Origin: Marinagarivorans algicola
GTDB lineage: Bacteria > Pseudomonadota > Gammaproteobacteria > Pseudomonadales > Cellvibrionaceae
Assembly: GCF_001292705.1 (NCBI RefSeq)
Contig: NZ_LGAK01000051.1
Coordinates: forward strand, 1 to 38,788
Length of the DNA stretch: 38,788 nucleotides
Direction: 5' to 3'
Shown: piece after piece, positions 17,379 through 27,144 of the stretch
Position numbering within the stretch: the stretch's first letter is position 1
Layout: every line of letters starts with the position of its first letter
Made by a program: the position numbers and the translations under genes
The notes under the pieces: generated by a model
What the model saw: the letters and a program-made list of their open reading frames with translations, nothing else
What the model was told of the DNA's origin: nothing
Database searches by the model: none

Positions 17379-17948
17379 ATGAAAAAATTATTCCAAAAAC
17401 TTCGTTTTTTACGCCTTAAAAAATATGATTCAGCAGGTGAACACTTCTTACACTCAAATAATTTCGATATGGAAAGCAATGGCTATTTTGGTGAAATGGA
17501 AATTCCTAGCAAAGAGAGTAACTCACTTAGAGTAAAAGTTTTAGTCTCCGACTTATATTCAGGTGATTCAAACCCACCAGGATTCTTTATCTTTTCCCGT
17601 AATCCAGATACTAGCCACGAAACAGGTCTCTATGTTAGATTGGGTGAAAGTGAGATAGATATGGCAATATTTGGGGGGCCCAAAGATAATCCAAGACCTG
17701 ACCCATTAAGCATTGTAAAACATGCTGCATCTTCGATTCATTCAGAATATTTGGTGGAAATAAATTGCTCTTCGATCAAGCATGACTTAGGTGAAGGTAG
17801 ATTTGGTAGTGAAATTCGAATGACTTGTATGGTTAAACATAATGATAAGCTTATATATGAAAAATACGAAAGCAAAATTTCTCAAATAGACTTTAAGCAC
17901 TCTATTATTAAGCTGGTCAGTTTAAAGGGTAAGGTACTATATAATTAA
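17379..17948 (+). CDS. Hypothetical protein, AT-rich orphan
   Basis: The 189-residue soluble protein starts at ATG 17379 with GAGG about 8 nt upstream. No family is recognised. It has a basic start (MKKLFQKLRFLRLKKYD), no TM segment and a mainly beta-type composition (ESNSLRVKVLVSDLYSGD, GLYVRLGESEIDMAIFGGP). Base composition is clearly more AT-rich than gatCAB and the xylanase region. It sits alone between repeats and an IS relic, so it is probably acquired cargo. There is no sign of frameshift. Confidence 0.6.
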   Translation: MKKLFQKLRFLRLKKYDSAGEHFLHSNNFDMESNGYFGEMEIPSKESNSLRVKVLVSDLYSGDSNPPGFFIFSRNPDTSHETGLYVRLGESEIDMAIFGGPKDNPRPDPLSIVKHAASSIHSEYLVEINCSSIKHDLGEGRFGSEIRMTCMVKHNDKLIYEKYESKISQIDFKHSIIKLVSLKGKVLYN

Positions 17949-18026
17949 TTTAAATCGGATCAGTAAGAGCGTCTAACCCTCCTTAGCTACACCACCTTGC
18001 ATGTAAATCCGTACAAGATTTCGCTA

Positions 18027-18091
18027 CCGGTAATGTATTTTACCCAGCGATCGTGCAATAAAATCGCTGTTGAGTAAAATATAAATACCGG
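18027..18091. repeat. Imperfect 65-nt stem-loop
   Basis: Three paired blocks in order: CCGGTA/TACCGG, TATTTTAC/GTAAAATA and AGCGAT/ATCGCT, separated by small bulges. It is intergenic, between the orphan gene and the IS3 relic. The 300 bp from 17949 to 18249 hold no gene. Confidence 0.55.
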
Positions 18092-18130
18092 CCGCTTTAG
18101 TGCTTCACTAAGTAAATACAGGAAGAAATA

Positions 18131-18188
18131 CAGGGACACTCACTCTAAAAAACTGCCCGCATAGCCAAAATCTTGAGTGAGTGTCACT
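18131..18188. repeat. Inverted repeat GACACTCACTC / GAGTGAGTGTC
   Basis: The 11-bp perfect arms (18135-18145 and 18175-18185) extend to 15 bp with one mismatch (CAGGGACACTCACTC). The loop is 29 nt. The form resembles REP-like or IS-end palindromes found in many copies in marine gammaproteobacteria; copy number cannot be judged here. Confidence 0.6.
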
Positions 18189-18249
18189 GGTAATAATGTT
18201 TCTGCCAGCTATTTAAACGGTTCTTAAGCTTTAGCTGCGGGCACGGTGA

Positions 18250-18668
18250 TTATGAATATCGCGTATAAGCCCGCCAATAATTATAACTACTACGGTGCAC
18301 ATTCAAGATTGAGCACAACCTTTTAACTGGGTAGCTCTCTTGCAGATCAAAAATTACCGAAAATTTTTCAGTGCGCCCGATCGCAAGAGAGCTGAGGCCT
18401 TTTTTAAGATGTCATTCTCTTCGTTAATACGGCGTATTTCTTTTTCAAGCTCACGAATCCGCTGCTGATCATCGCCAATCGGTACGTTCAACTCGCTCGC
18501 CTTACCTTGCTGATCATTACGTCGTTGTCGCACCCATTTATCTACTGTAGATTTACCGACACCCATTACTTCAGCGGCGTCTCGAATACTGTAGTCTTGC
18601 TCTAATACCAAATTAGCGACCTTCAATCGAAAGTCGGCATCATATCGGGGGCGTGTTTTCTTATTCAT
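18250..18668 (-). mobile_element. Truncated IS3-family insertion sequence (orfA plus start of orfB)
   Basis: OrfA (18354-18668, 104 residues) is a typical IS3 helix-turn-helix/leucine-zipper protein: RYDADFRLKVANLV, SIRDAAEVMGVGKSTVDKW, then the zipper and ENDILKKASALL. At ILKK the coding strand has the slippery heptamer AAAAAAG (18399-18405). A -1 shift opens a frame that runs on to 18250 and reads LQESYPVKRLCSILNVHRSS, the start of an IS3 OrfB. It then stops, with no DDE catalytic core. An 11-bp stem (18333-18343 with 18383-18393) lies just after the slippery site and may stimulate frameshifting. The element is dead, having lost most of orfB and one end. Confidence 0.85.
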
Positions 18669-18770
18669 AGTGCACCTTTTTAAGTAATGAAATTATTTTA
18701 CTACTATTAATGGATGACCAAAGGTGGTATGGCGTTCAAAAAATTATTAAAATAAAAAAGACTTAAGATC

Positions 18771-18812
18771 ATTAAAAATAGAGGGCTCAGGAATAAAGCC
18801 CTCTATTTTTAG
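18771..18812 (-). terminator. Terminator of the RND operon (bidirectional form)
   Basis: AGAGGGCT (18780-18787) pairs with AGCCCTCT (18797-18804). A-rich sequence on the left and T-rich on the right allow termination in either direction. It lies 14 bp past the permease stop on the minus strand. Confidence 0.75.
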
Positions 18813-18825
18813 CTTATAGTCGTGT

Positions 18826-21800
18826 TTAGTAATTTTCTGTTCTTAGTGAGCCTGGCAAAAATTTACCGATCCAAACAAATAGCCGCTTAATACCACGAAA
18901 ATCTTCTAGCATTAAGTACATACACGGCACCAACAAGAGCGTGACTAATGTGGCGTAAAGCACAGAAAAACCCAATGCGACAGCCATAGGAATCACAAAT
19001 TTTGCCTGCAAACTTGTCTCGAACATAATAGGCAGCACGCCAGCAAAAGTGGTGATTGATGTTAATGTAATGGCTCTAAAGCGAGCACAACCGGCTTCAA
19101 TTACTGCGTCACCAACAGCCATTCCCGCCTCGCGGCGTTTATTAACAAAGTCTGTAAATACCAGGCTATCATTAATCACCACCCCAGCCGCTGCAATAAG
19201 GCCGAAGGTTGACATCATGCTAAGGTTAATGCCAAAAAAGAAGTGGCCCCAAATTGCGCCCGTAAGGCTAAAGGGGATTACCGACATTACAATAATGGGC
19301 TGATAATAACTTTTTAGCGGTATAGCCAACAAAATATAAACCATCACTAAACCGGCAATCATAAACAGTAACTGTTCATTTTGCTGAGCTTGAGTTTCTT
19401 CTATCGAGCCACCTAATTCGGTTTTAACACGAGGATGTTTTTTTGTGAGTTCCGGTAGAAGATTGTCTTTAATATTATCGACAACCTCATTGGGTTCAAC
19501 CTGGTTTTCATCAATCGCCCCCCAAATATAAACACTGCGAAACCCGCTTTCGCGACGAATATAGCTAATACCCGGTGCTTCACGCAGCTTGACAACATCG
19601 CCCAATAGCACCTCTTGCCCTGACGGTGTCGAAAGCACAGTATATTTTAAGTCGGCAAAACGTTCGCGAGTTAATTTGGGGTAACGCACCATCACCTTAA
19701 CCTCTTCGCCATCACGAATCACGCGCTGGGCTTCGCCTCCGTAAAAACTATTACTCACTTGACTAGCAATTGAGGCAAGATCTAAACCTAGATCATAGGC
19801 AACAGGCAGCAGATCCATTTGGATTTCTTTGCTCGCAGGGTCAATAGTCGAGCTAATATCGTACAGGCCTTTTTGTTGCTGTAACATGGCGATAAATTCT
19901 CGCCCAGCAGCATTGAGAGAGTCAATATCGCTACCAAAAAGCAGGTACCCAAAATCGCCGTCACTCCCCCCGCCATTCACATCATCTTGAATTGAAAAAG
20001 ATCTCATACCCGGAATTTCGGGAATCGCTTCGCGCCATCGTCGCGCTAACTCAAACGCGTTAAATGGTCGCAATTGCTCATCGACTAAAGGCACAATAAT
20101 TCGCGCTTCTGTACGGCCATCATTAAAAGCCAATACATCTTTAATCATTTTCTGACCGGTTTCTTTTTCCACTTGTTGATCCACCTCATACAAAACGCGT
20201 TCGATGGATTTTAAGGCGTTAATCGTCATAAGGTCAGAAACGTTTTCATTCATTTCAATACGTATACCCGGAAAGTCGTGAGGCACCGCAGGCGTTGGGA
20301 CTGTTCGCACATAATTTGCTTGAATCAAACCAAAGCTAAGCAATAGTACGCCGACAAAAACACCAAATACCGTCCAGCGCCACTGTGTGCAGGCGTATAC
20401 AAAATTGCGGTAACGACCATTAATAAAATTAAAAAATCGGGTGTTGAATTTTTCCCGCCATGAACCACGTTTAATTTTTATCACTTTCATGTGTGCAATA
20501 TGCGCAGGAAGAATCAGTTTGGATTCAATTAAACTAAATACCAAACATAAAATAACGACAGCCGCTATATTATAAAAGAAGGCACCCTGAGGCCCACTAG
20601 ACATAACAAAAGGAACAAATACCGCAATTGTGGTTAAAACACCAAAGGTGGCAGGTACTGCGACTCGGTGCGCGCCACGTACAACATTGTTAACACCGCC
20701 ACCGTATTTTTCAATTTCACTGTAGGCACTTTCACCGATCACAATAGCATCATCAACAACTATTCCTAGCACCATAATAAAAGCAAATAGCGATAAAATA
20801 TTAATGCTGACATCAAATACCGGCATCAACATCATGGCACCGAGAAAGCAAAGAGGTAAGCCCACCATCACCCAAAATGCAAGCCTAATTTGTAGAAATA
20901 GGCCTAGCATAATGGCCACGAGTAACGCCCCCATAAATAAGTTATCGAGCATCATATCTAGACGCGCATTAAGATAATATGTCATATCCACCAGTACTTT
21001 GAGCTTCAAGCCTGGCGGCAATGTTTTATTGCGCTCTTCTATGTAATTTTTAACAGACTCTGCCACAGGAATAATACTTTGCTCTTTCGTGGCGTTGACT
21101 GAAAAGTATATTGCGTTTTCGCCAGAGTACTTAAAATAGTGCTCTCCTTCGGTAAAACCATCTTTAATAACAGCCACATCTTGCAATAAAACCTGAGCAC
21201 CATTAGCGCCAATTTTTATAGGAACAGCGCGAAATTCGTCACCACGGTATAGCTGGTTTTCGATACGCACTGAAATAATACCGGCATTGGTACGCAATTG
21301 CCCAGCCGATATATTGGTTGAATGCCGGCGAATCGCATTGGCGACTTGGTCTAGTGTGAGGTTGTATTTTCGCAGTTCATCAGGCTTAATCTCTATGGCA
21401 ATTTCATCTTCCGGCGCCCCCATATATACCAAAGATACATTAGAGAGCTCAAGTAATTCATCTTCGATAATTTTTGCAAGGGGTTTCAACTCCTCTAAGG
21501 GAACATCGCCCACCAAAGACAACTCTATAACTTGCTGCTGAAATTCTTGCTGAGTCACATTAACCGGCTCCATATCGGCCGGAAAGGTGGCAATGCCATC
21601 GACGCGCAATTTTACTTTATCGAGCACATCAGTGAGCTTAGCGTCGGGTTCAATCTCTAATGATACGCGCCCAAAACCGCGGTTGGCTCGTGAAATAATT
21701 GATTTTATTTCGGTGACATCTTTTAATGCTTCTTCTATTTTTATCAGTATACTTTCTTCGATTTCTTGTGGTGATACGCCTGGGTATACTGCACTCACCT

Positions 21801-21960
21801 GAATATAATTAATTTCGATATTAGGAAACATTTGACGCTGAACTGTAAAATAGCTCACTGTCCCTAAAATAATTATAAACACCATTAATAAATTTGCCGC
21901 AACTGGGTTTTTGGCAAAAAAAGCAATGATGCCGCCGGGCGTTTCATTTGTTGCACTCAT
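18826..21960 (-). CDS. RND efflux permease (HAE-1/AcrB-related)
   Basis: The 1044-residue inner-membrane antiporter has the standard RND length. TM1 lies near residue 20 (NLLMVFIIILGTVSYF), with two large periplasmic loops (~40-335 and ~560-860). TM4 carries the proton-relay motif GIVVDDAIVIGES with paired Asp. A second half repeats the fold (TM helices ~870-1020, including FGLIAAAGVVINDSLV). It exports drugs, detergents or metabolites using proton motive force together with the adaptor encoded 8 bp upstream. No outer-membrane factor gene follows. The substrate cannot be read from sequence. The frame is intact despite its length. Confidence 0.95.
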   Translation of the reverse strand: MSATNETPGGIIAFFAKNPVAANLLMVFIIILGTVSYFTVQRQMFPNIEINYIQVSAVYPGVSPQEIEESILIKIEEALKDVTEIKSIISRANRGFGRVSLEIEPDAKLTDVLDKVKLRVDGIATFPADMEPVNVTQQEFQQQVIELSLVGDVPLEELKPLAKIIEDELLELSNVSLVYMGAPEDEIAIEIKPDELRKYNLTLDQVANAIRRHSTNISAGQLRTNAGIISVRIENQLYRGDEFRAVPIKIGANGAQVLLQDVAVIKDGFTEGEHYFKYSGENAIYFSVNATKEQSIIPVAESVKNYIEERNKTLPPGLKLKVLVDMTYYLNARLDMMLDNLFMGALLVAIMLGLFLQIRLAFWVMVGLPLCFLGAMMLMPVFDVSINILSLFAFIMVLGIVVDDAIVIGESAYSEIEKYGGGVNNVVRGAHRVAVPATFGVLTTIAVFVPFVMSSGPQGAFFYNIAAVVILCLVFSLIESKLILPAHIAHMKVIKIKRGSWREKFNTRFFNFINGRYRNFVYACTQWRWTVFGVFVGVLLLSFGLIQANYVRTVPTPAVPHDFPGIRIEMNENVSDLMTINALKSIERVLYEVDQQVEKETGQKMIKDVLAFNDGRTEARIIVPLVDEQLRPFNAFELARRWREAIPEIPGMRSFSIQDDVNGGGSDGDFGYLLFGSDIDSLNAAGREFIAMLQQQKGLYDISSTIDPASKEIQMDLLPVAYDLGLDLASIASQVSNSFYGGEAQRVIRDGEEVKVMVRYPKLTRERFADLKYTVLSTPSGQEVLLGDVVKLREAPGISYIRRESGFRSVYIWGAIDENQVEPNEVVDNIKDNLLPELTKKHPRVKTELGGSIEETQAQQNEQLLFMIAGLVMVYILLAIPLKSYYQPIIVMSVIPFSLTGAIWGHFFFGINLSMMSTFGLIAAAGVVINDSLVFTDFVNKRREAGMAVGDAVIEAGCARFRAITLTSITTFAGVLPIMFETSLQAKFVIPMAVALGFSVLYATLVTLLLVPCMYLMLEDFRGIKRLFVWIGKFLPGSLRTENY

Positions 21961-21968
21961 AACGCCCC

Positions 21969-23171
21969 CTAGCGGTTAGCCGCTTTTTGTTCGGCAGTGT
22001 TGGTATCCGCCTGATGATTTAATGGCTCTAATTCTTCATCTACAATGGCAAGCTTTACTTCCATGCCGTTTTGAGGGTATTCCGGCAAAGTAGTCACTAC
22101 TTTATCGTCATTATTCAGGGCACCACGAATCAAAAAGAACTCCCCCTCTTCGCGCAACACAGTAACATTACGAGACTCCAAGCGTTGCTCTGGGCCAACA
22201 ATCCAAATTTTTTGGTTAGTGACTAACTCCTGCGGCAAACGATATACATTTTTTAAGGTTTTCCCCATAAGATTAACTTCGACATAACGACCAAACTTAA
22301 TAGGAGGAAGATCGCTATTCAAACTGTACGGATCAGAGATTCGAGCAACCAAGTGACTCATACGTGTAGCACTATCCACAATACCCAGGTCACGCGCAAT
22401 GAAGGCCTCTCGATAAACTTGAGTGGCTCCTTTTACGGTGACTTGAGCGGGTAAGCCTGCAACGCGCTCAGGGAGAAAAGCTGTATCAAAGCCGGCAACA
22501 GGAAAAGTCACTTCGGCATATTCAATATTATAGAGTTCCCCGACTTCGCTTCCCTGGGAGACATATTGCCCTTTGCCAAGATTACGTGCGACAACCAAGG
22601 CATCATAAGGCGCCCTCACTTCACAGTTATCCAAATCTCGTTGAGCAAGTTTTAGCTGAGCCTGACTCGATTTGAGTGCTGCGCGCGCACTTAGCAATTG
22701 AGGTTTACGCAAATAAAGATCGGTTACCTTAGCTTTAGGGGCTGTTTTTGCCTCGCTTTCGGCAACCGCCGCGCGCGCCTGCTCTTCTATCAATGCGGCC
22801 TCAGCAAGAGACAGATCTGCCTGCGCCTTCATGAGTGCAGCTTCGTAGGTGTCTTTTTCAATACTAAACAGCACCTCACCACGTGCAATCAAGCCACCCG
22901 GAACAAATTTTTCGTGCCAATGTGTCACCTCACCCGATACCTGAGCGGCCAACCGCGTACGCTCTAAGGGCTCTAGCTCACCAAAACTGGAGAGCTGCAC
23001 TGAATAATTTTGGGCAACAGCCGACTCAACCCTTACTGTAGGGCGAGTATCAACCGGTTCTTTTTTTTCATCGTCACTATTGGTCGCCCCAATTGCCATC
23101 ATACCTGCCACACCTACAGCAACAGCTACAAACGGAAAAAACACTTTCATCAACCTTTTGTTCATGTCCAA
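21969..23171 (-). CDS. RND efflux periplasmic adaptor (membrane fusion protein)
   Basis: The 400-residue adaptor has an N-terminal membrane segment (VFFPFVAVAVGVAGMMAIGA, residues ~10-30). A barrel/lipoyl half follows (SSFGELEPLERTRLAAQVSG), then an alpha-hairpin (~110-185), a second lipoyl half (APYDALVVARNLGKGQYVS) and a beta-barrel/MP domain. It carries no lipobox cysteine, so it is anchored by the uncleaved or cleaved N-terminal segment. It is the first gene of the two-gene operon, with the permease 8 bp downstream. Confidence 0.93.
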   Translation of the reverse strand: MDMNKRLMKVFFPFVAVAVGVAGMMAIGATNSDDEKKEPVDTRPTVRVESAVAQNYSVQLSSFGELEPLERTRLAAQVSGEVTHWHEKFVPGGLIARGEVLFSIEKDTYEAALMKAQADLSLAEAALIEEQARAAVAESEAKTAPKAKVTDLYLRKPQLLSARAALKSSQAQLKLAQRDLDNCEVRAPYDALVVARNLGKGQYVSQGSEVGELYNIEYAEVTFPVAGFDTAFLPERVAGLPAQVTVKGATQVYREAFIARDLGIVDSATRMSHLVARISDPYSLNSDLPPIKFGRYVEVNLMGKTLKNVYRLPQELVTNQKIWIVGPEQRLESRNVTVLREEGEFFLIRGALNNDDKVVTTLPEYPQNGMEVKLAIVDEELEPLNHQADTNTAEQKAANR

Positions 23172-24190
23172 TAACCCTTAACGAATTTTTATGCAAATTT
23201 TACACATCTTTGAAGGTGACGTTACAAATAATTTCCGAGAGGCAGGTATAGATGAGGTGTGAATCATCCATGCATAAAGCACGATGCAATAGACTAAAGA
23301 AGGCCAATGCCCGACTATAGCGATCAAGGAAACCTTGGAGTTCAACAGCCAAATACTCATATTATGCTATGAATTAATTATGTTTTGTCTTTTTTCTGGT
23401 GAAATAAATCGTACCCCGTTGTTGTGCGTATGCGGTATAGATTGCTGTCATCATCAATATAACTGCTAATACCAACACCGTATTATCAAAAAACTTATAG
23501 CCTAAGCACGGTATACGCTCTGTTTTCAAGATTCAAATATGCGCCCATGGAGTATTCCCGCAACTAACTGCCGGATCACACGGTGATGCTGGTAAGCTGT
23601 GTATATGGGCATCTGGAACCCATTAAGCAAAGTAAGTTATGATTAATATGACAACATATCACTACTTCGATACTGATCGATTTTTTGAGGAACCCCTCTA
23701 ATGACCTTCCATGCTATAAAAATATATATGCGTGTAAATAGCTATGCAGCCTCAAAAAAGCAATCAAAAACCGAAGCTTATTCCATATGAATTTACTGAT
23801 CAGTGAATTATCGACTGTAACAATGGCATTAGTATTTTAAGACCGCAGGAGATAGTTAAAAAGTGTATATACAGCTACACACTGGGGTAGGTATAGACAT
23901 AGATTGGCGGGGAATATATAAAGACAGCCACAATTAAAAGGCAATGATACTTATATATGTCTAATACCGTATCGCTAGGCTAAAATAGTTGGTGTTTTCA
24001 AGATGGCCGTCACTAGTACATTAATTCAATGAAATTAACTATTTAAAGATACTATCGGCACCCTAATAAGGTGAGATTGACCGCTTAGCCGAATGGTGGC
24101 GTGACTTTTAAAATCGCGCTACCCTTGTCTCTATTTTTGAGTCTACATGTTCTTGCGTAGGCTTACGTATGAGTGTGGTATCAATGAGCT
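23172..24190. other. Intergenic stretch without a supported gene
   Basis: About 1 kb of AT-rich DNA with short frames only. Its right part (24061-24180) encodes, on the minus strand, a 27-codon open stretch (LIDTTLIRKPTQEHVDSKIE) that could be a gene remnant. A weak stem pairs GCCCAT near 23542 with ATGGGC near 23605. The promoter of the RND operon should lie in its first 150 bp, but I cannot place it. Confidence 0.4.
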
Positions 24191-24230
24191 GACTCAACAA
24201 TCACCCACTTTAACGAGTGGCTGTTGAGTC
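24191..24230 (-). terminator. Hairpin after the metalloprotease gene
   Basis: GACTCAACA (24191-24199) pairs with TGTTGAGTC (24222-24230), with an inner CCAC/GTGG continuation. It lies 11 bp past the stop of the minus-strand protease gene. There is no strong U-tract, so terminator activity is probable rather than certain. Confidence 0.55.
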
Positions 24231-24241
24231 AGAGCATATTC

Positions 24242-25870
24242 TTAGTTGAGTTTAAAATACTGTTGTGGACTGCTTGCACAAGACCACTGCTGGGCATTAG
24301 TGAAATTGTTATTATTACCGCCTGCAATATCAAGACACTTGCCACTGTGCTTTGCGATCAATTCGAAATAGCCTCCACCGACATCATTCAATTTGAATCG
24401 CTGATTGTCGCCTCCCCAGCAACCCCACACTTGCATATTTGCACCGTTAGAGGTGCCGCCGACATCTAAGCATTTCCCACTGGAAATTGATTTGATTTCG
24501 AAATATCCATTATCTTTCTCATTGAGTGCCCATTTTTGATTGGCGCCATTATGGCAATCATATTGGGTGACATTCGTGCCGTTGGCTTGGCCATTTTTTT
24601 CTAAATCAAGGCAACGATTAGAATGCTGGGCACGCAATTGAACAGTGCCAGATTTAGGTGTTACTTCACCTGCTGAGATTTTTTCTAATGATAGGCGAGT
24701 CACAACCCAGTTTGGATCAGAGAGACCTTCATCGGAGAACTGAAGCGTAAGTGCTCCGTCGGATACGGTTATCTCAAATGTAACATAAGGAAATTCGCCT
24801 TCACTGCTTTGAATATTAGAGTCAATAACTTTACCTTCAGCAGTAACCGACATTGCGTCGTGCATGTGATCAGCATCACCCATATTCAAGACTACGCGCC
24901 ATTTTCCACTGGCTATTTTGTGCTCTAACGTACGTTTTTCTGAGCTGAAGACAAAGTCACGGTTAATGTTGTTTACACCTGTAGAAGTGCCGCGATCTCG
25001 ACTACCTACAGGGGCACTCCATGAAATATCGCCATTGGTTTCTGGAGAGATACGTGTCCAGCCAGATTGAACTTTTGAAACTCCAGTTCCAAAGTCATAA
25101 TTGTATTTATCTTTATTTAAGTCAACATTGATCGTATATATATTACCGGCAAATTTCGTTGGTCTAAACCTAGCGACTTCTGAACTCACGTTTTGAAGAG
25201 CTTTAGAGGCATCGGCTTGTTGTGGTTGTCCTGCAGGAACACCACAAGCAACACCGTTACATTGAATACGAGGATTTGAGAATCGATTACCTCGATTAGT
25301 ACCGAACGAAGAGGCGTACGCCATAATCGTTGAATATACGTTATCAACACCATAGCCTAAACCGTACGCGTAACGCACGCCATTTTTATTACCTTGACGG
25401 CGTGAGTGGTTTAGCCCCATGTTATGGCCCAATTCATGCGCCGCAGTTAATGGTCCGCATTTCGGGCCAACAACGTTCCAAGCCCAAGCTTGACTTACGG
25501 CGACGTAGCCAATTCCACATTTACCTGTTTTATGCAATTGGGTGACGAAGTCAGCACCTAAATCGTCTCTTAATTTAATAAGTTCTTTATTTTTTCTAAT
25601 ATTACCTAGCACGTCACGCATTGTGGTGCTGTTATCACTATGTGGATGAACGCCAACCAATCGCAATTGAATGTCTACACCACTCGCGCTGTAAGCATAA
25701 TTGATCTGATTGACCCAACTTTGAACACCTGTTGCGGGGTCTCCATTAAAGTGGTTTTTTGAGTCGGTGTCGTAAAGTACGAGCCAGTCAACGGTTACTG
25801 CTTGTGCGCTTTGGGCAAAATAGCCAAAACTTAGCGCCAAAAGTAATTTTTTAAAATTTTTTACTTTCAT
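24242..25870 (-). CDS. Secreted zinc metalloprotease (metzincin) with ricin-type lectin domain
   Basis: The protein has 542 residues. A signal peptide (cleavage after AQA at ~24) is followed by a metzincin domain (~25-240) with zinc motif HELGHNMGLNH (H145, E146, H149, H155) and Met-turn TIMAYAS (M183), as in reprolysin-like M12B-type enzymes. Residues ~242-400 form a beta-rich domain beginning NIYTINVDLN and containing YDFGTG, similar to galactose-binding-like accessory domains of rhamnogalacturonan esterases. Residues ~405-542 are a beta-trefoil (CBM13/ricin B) with three repeats of CLD...QxW type (RCLDLEKN, KCLDVGG, KCLDIAG). I infer an extracellular protease that binds glycans. There is no obvious propeptide before the catalytic domain. 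Confidence 0.9.
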   Translation of the reverse strand: MKVKNFKKLLLALSFGYFAQSAQAVTVDWLVLYDTDSKNHFNGDPATGVQSWVNQINYAYSASGVDIQLRLVGVHPHSDNSTTMRDVLGNIRKNKELIKLRDDLGADFVTQLHKTGKCGIGYVAVSQAWAWNVVGPKCGPLTAAHELGHNMGLNHSRRQGNKNGVRYAYGLGYGVDNVYSTIMAYASSFGTNRGNRFSNPRIQCNGVACGVPAGQPQQADASKALQNVSSEVARFRPTKFAGNIYTINVDLNKDKYNYDFGTGVSKVQSGWTRISPETNGDISWSAPVGSRDRGTSTGVNNINRDFVFSSEKRTLEHKIASGKWRVVLNMGDADHMHDAMSVTAEGKVIDSNIQSSEGEFPYVTFEITVSDGALTLQFSDEGLSDPNWVVTRLSLEKISAGEVTPKSGTVQLRAQHSNRCLDLEKNGQANGTNVTQYDCHNGANQKWALNEKDNGYFEIKSISSGKCLDVGGTSNGANMQVWGCWGGDNQRFKLNDVGGGYFELIAKHSGKCLDIAGGNNNNFTNAQQWSCASSPQQYFKLN

Positions 25871-26187
25871 TGTTTTTCTCCAAAGCTAAAAGTATCGCGC
25901 TTAGGGCAGTAATAAATTATTTCATTAAACGTAGATTTATTTTTCATCAGCTAAGTGTTCAAAGAGTCACATACCTGAGCATGTAACGCTTAAAGTAATC
26001 CAGCTGAGGATTAAAAAGCTCGTATCATTAAATAAAGTATTACGGCTTTGCCCTTTATGTATTTATCATTTTTATAACGCGTGTTAAAAAATAGGCTTTA
26101 ATTTTTGTAAAGCACTAAGGAAAACATCCATGCTTATAAGGCTTATATCGACCATTATTTAGAGTATCTCATTGTGCTGACTCAGTA

Positions 26188-26967
26188 TTAATGGCCTTCT
26201 TCACTCGGTAAAACAGCATCTGTTTCAGAAAACTCTTGCTTAAATAAGGTTTGGCTCGATGCAATCCAACCAACGCCATCATGTGCTTGTAAAACGTAGT
26301 GCCCCGTAGATGTATTAATACCCGCAATAGTTAACTTTTCGCTTTGCGTAATAAGTACATCGTAACGTTCAGAACCGTTAGTTTCTATGTGCCCTTCCCA
26401 GGTTAAGCTGGTTTCATCATAACGAATAGAATCGACAATCATGACGAACTCTTCTTGTAATTGCGCTACTGGTATTATCAGTGTGTCACCTGGCATCAGG
26501 GCTTCGATTTTTAGCGGATTAAAACGGATAAATTCTCGACCGTCATTTTTATCTTCATCATTGAGCTGCATGTTATTAGGAACATCATCTGTCTCGGTCC
26601 ATGCTGATGGTTGCTCCAAGACTTTTAGTACTGATTCAGCATCAAAAACTTGATTGGGACGTTGGAGCCGCATTCGATCTAATCGGTCAGTTAACTGAGG
26701 AAAGTCTGGATTAGAAGAGACTGACAAATAACGCTTGTGCATCTCTGGCGTCTCCTCTTTTAGGTTAGATTTTGAAGGTGAAGTCGTTTCAGACTTATTG
26801 CCAAAATCATGCGCTTTTGGCTGAGGATTAGAATGCGAACCAAAAGTTTCGTCCCTATTGATTGATGCCGTTTCTGGTATATCATCACTCACCATAGTAT
26901 TAGAAAAAAAGAGATAGCAAAGGGTAATAAGAGCAATTGCAGCACTAATGGTGATTTTATAATTCAT
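26188..26967 (-). CDS. Membrane-anchored periplasmic protein, possible partner of the metalloprotease
   Basis: The 259-residue protein has an N-terminal hydrophobic anchor (ISAAIALITLCYLFFS, residues ~7-22) without a clear signal peptidase I site. A low-complexity polar linker follows (~25-80), then a C-terminal domain (~145-240) with LMPGDTLIIPVAQLQEEFVM and VLITQSEKLTIAGINT. No family is certain. The C-terminal part resembles segments found ahead of metalloprotease domains in marine bacteria, where a propeptide-like module inhibits or folds the enzyme. It lies 317 bp upstream of the protease gene on the same strand, and the protease itself lacks a propeptide, so a chaperone or inhibitor role in trans is a reasonable inference. 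Confidence 0.6.
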   Translation of the reverse strand: MNYKITISAAIALITLCYLFFSNTMVSDDIPETASINRDETFGSHSNPQPKAHDFGNKSETTSPSKSNLKEETPEMHKRYLSVSSNPDFPQLTDRLDRMRLQRPNQVFDAESVLKVLEQPSAWTETDDVPNNMQLNDEDKNDGREFIRFNPLKIEALMPGDTLIIPVAQLQEEFVMIVDSIRYDETSLTWEGHIETNGSERYDVLITQSEKLTIAGINTSTGHYVLQAHDGVGWIASSQTLFKQEFSETDAVLPSEEGH

Positions 26968-27144
26968 ACAAAATTCCTATGAACAAATGATAAATACTTA
27001 TGGCTTCGATCTTGACAAAACGAATACATTGCAGCTGTATAAAATTTTTATATTTTCTAATCATACAGGTAAAGTTTTTAAGAGCATGCTGGTTTCGGTT
27101 TATTTGTGAGCTGGATCAATAATAAAAAATTTCTCTATACTTTT

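Noticed and set aside
23639-23703. 20-codon frame starting MINMTTYHYFDTD
   Set aside because: Too short, no clear ribosome site, no neighbour to support it.
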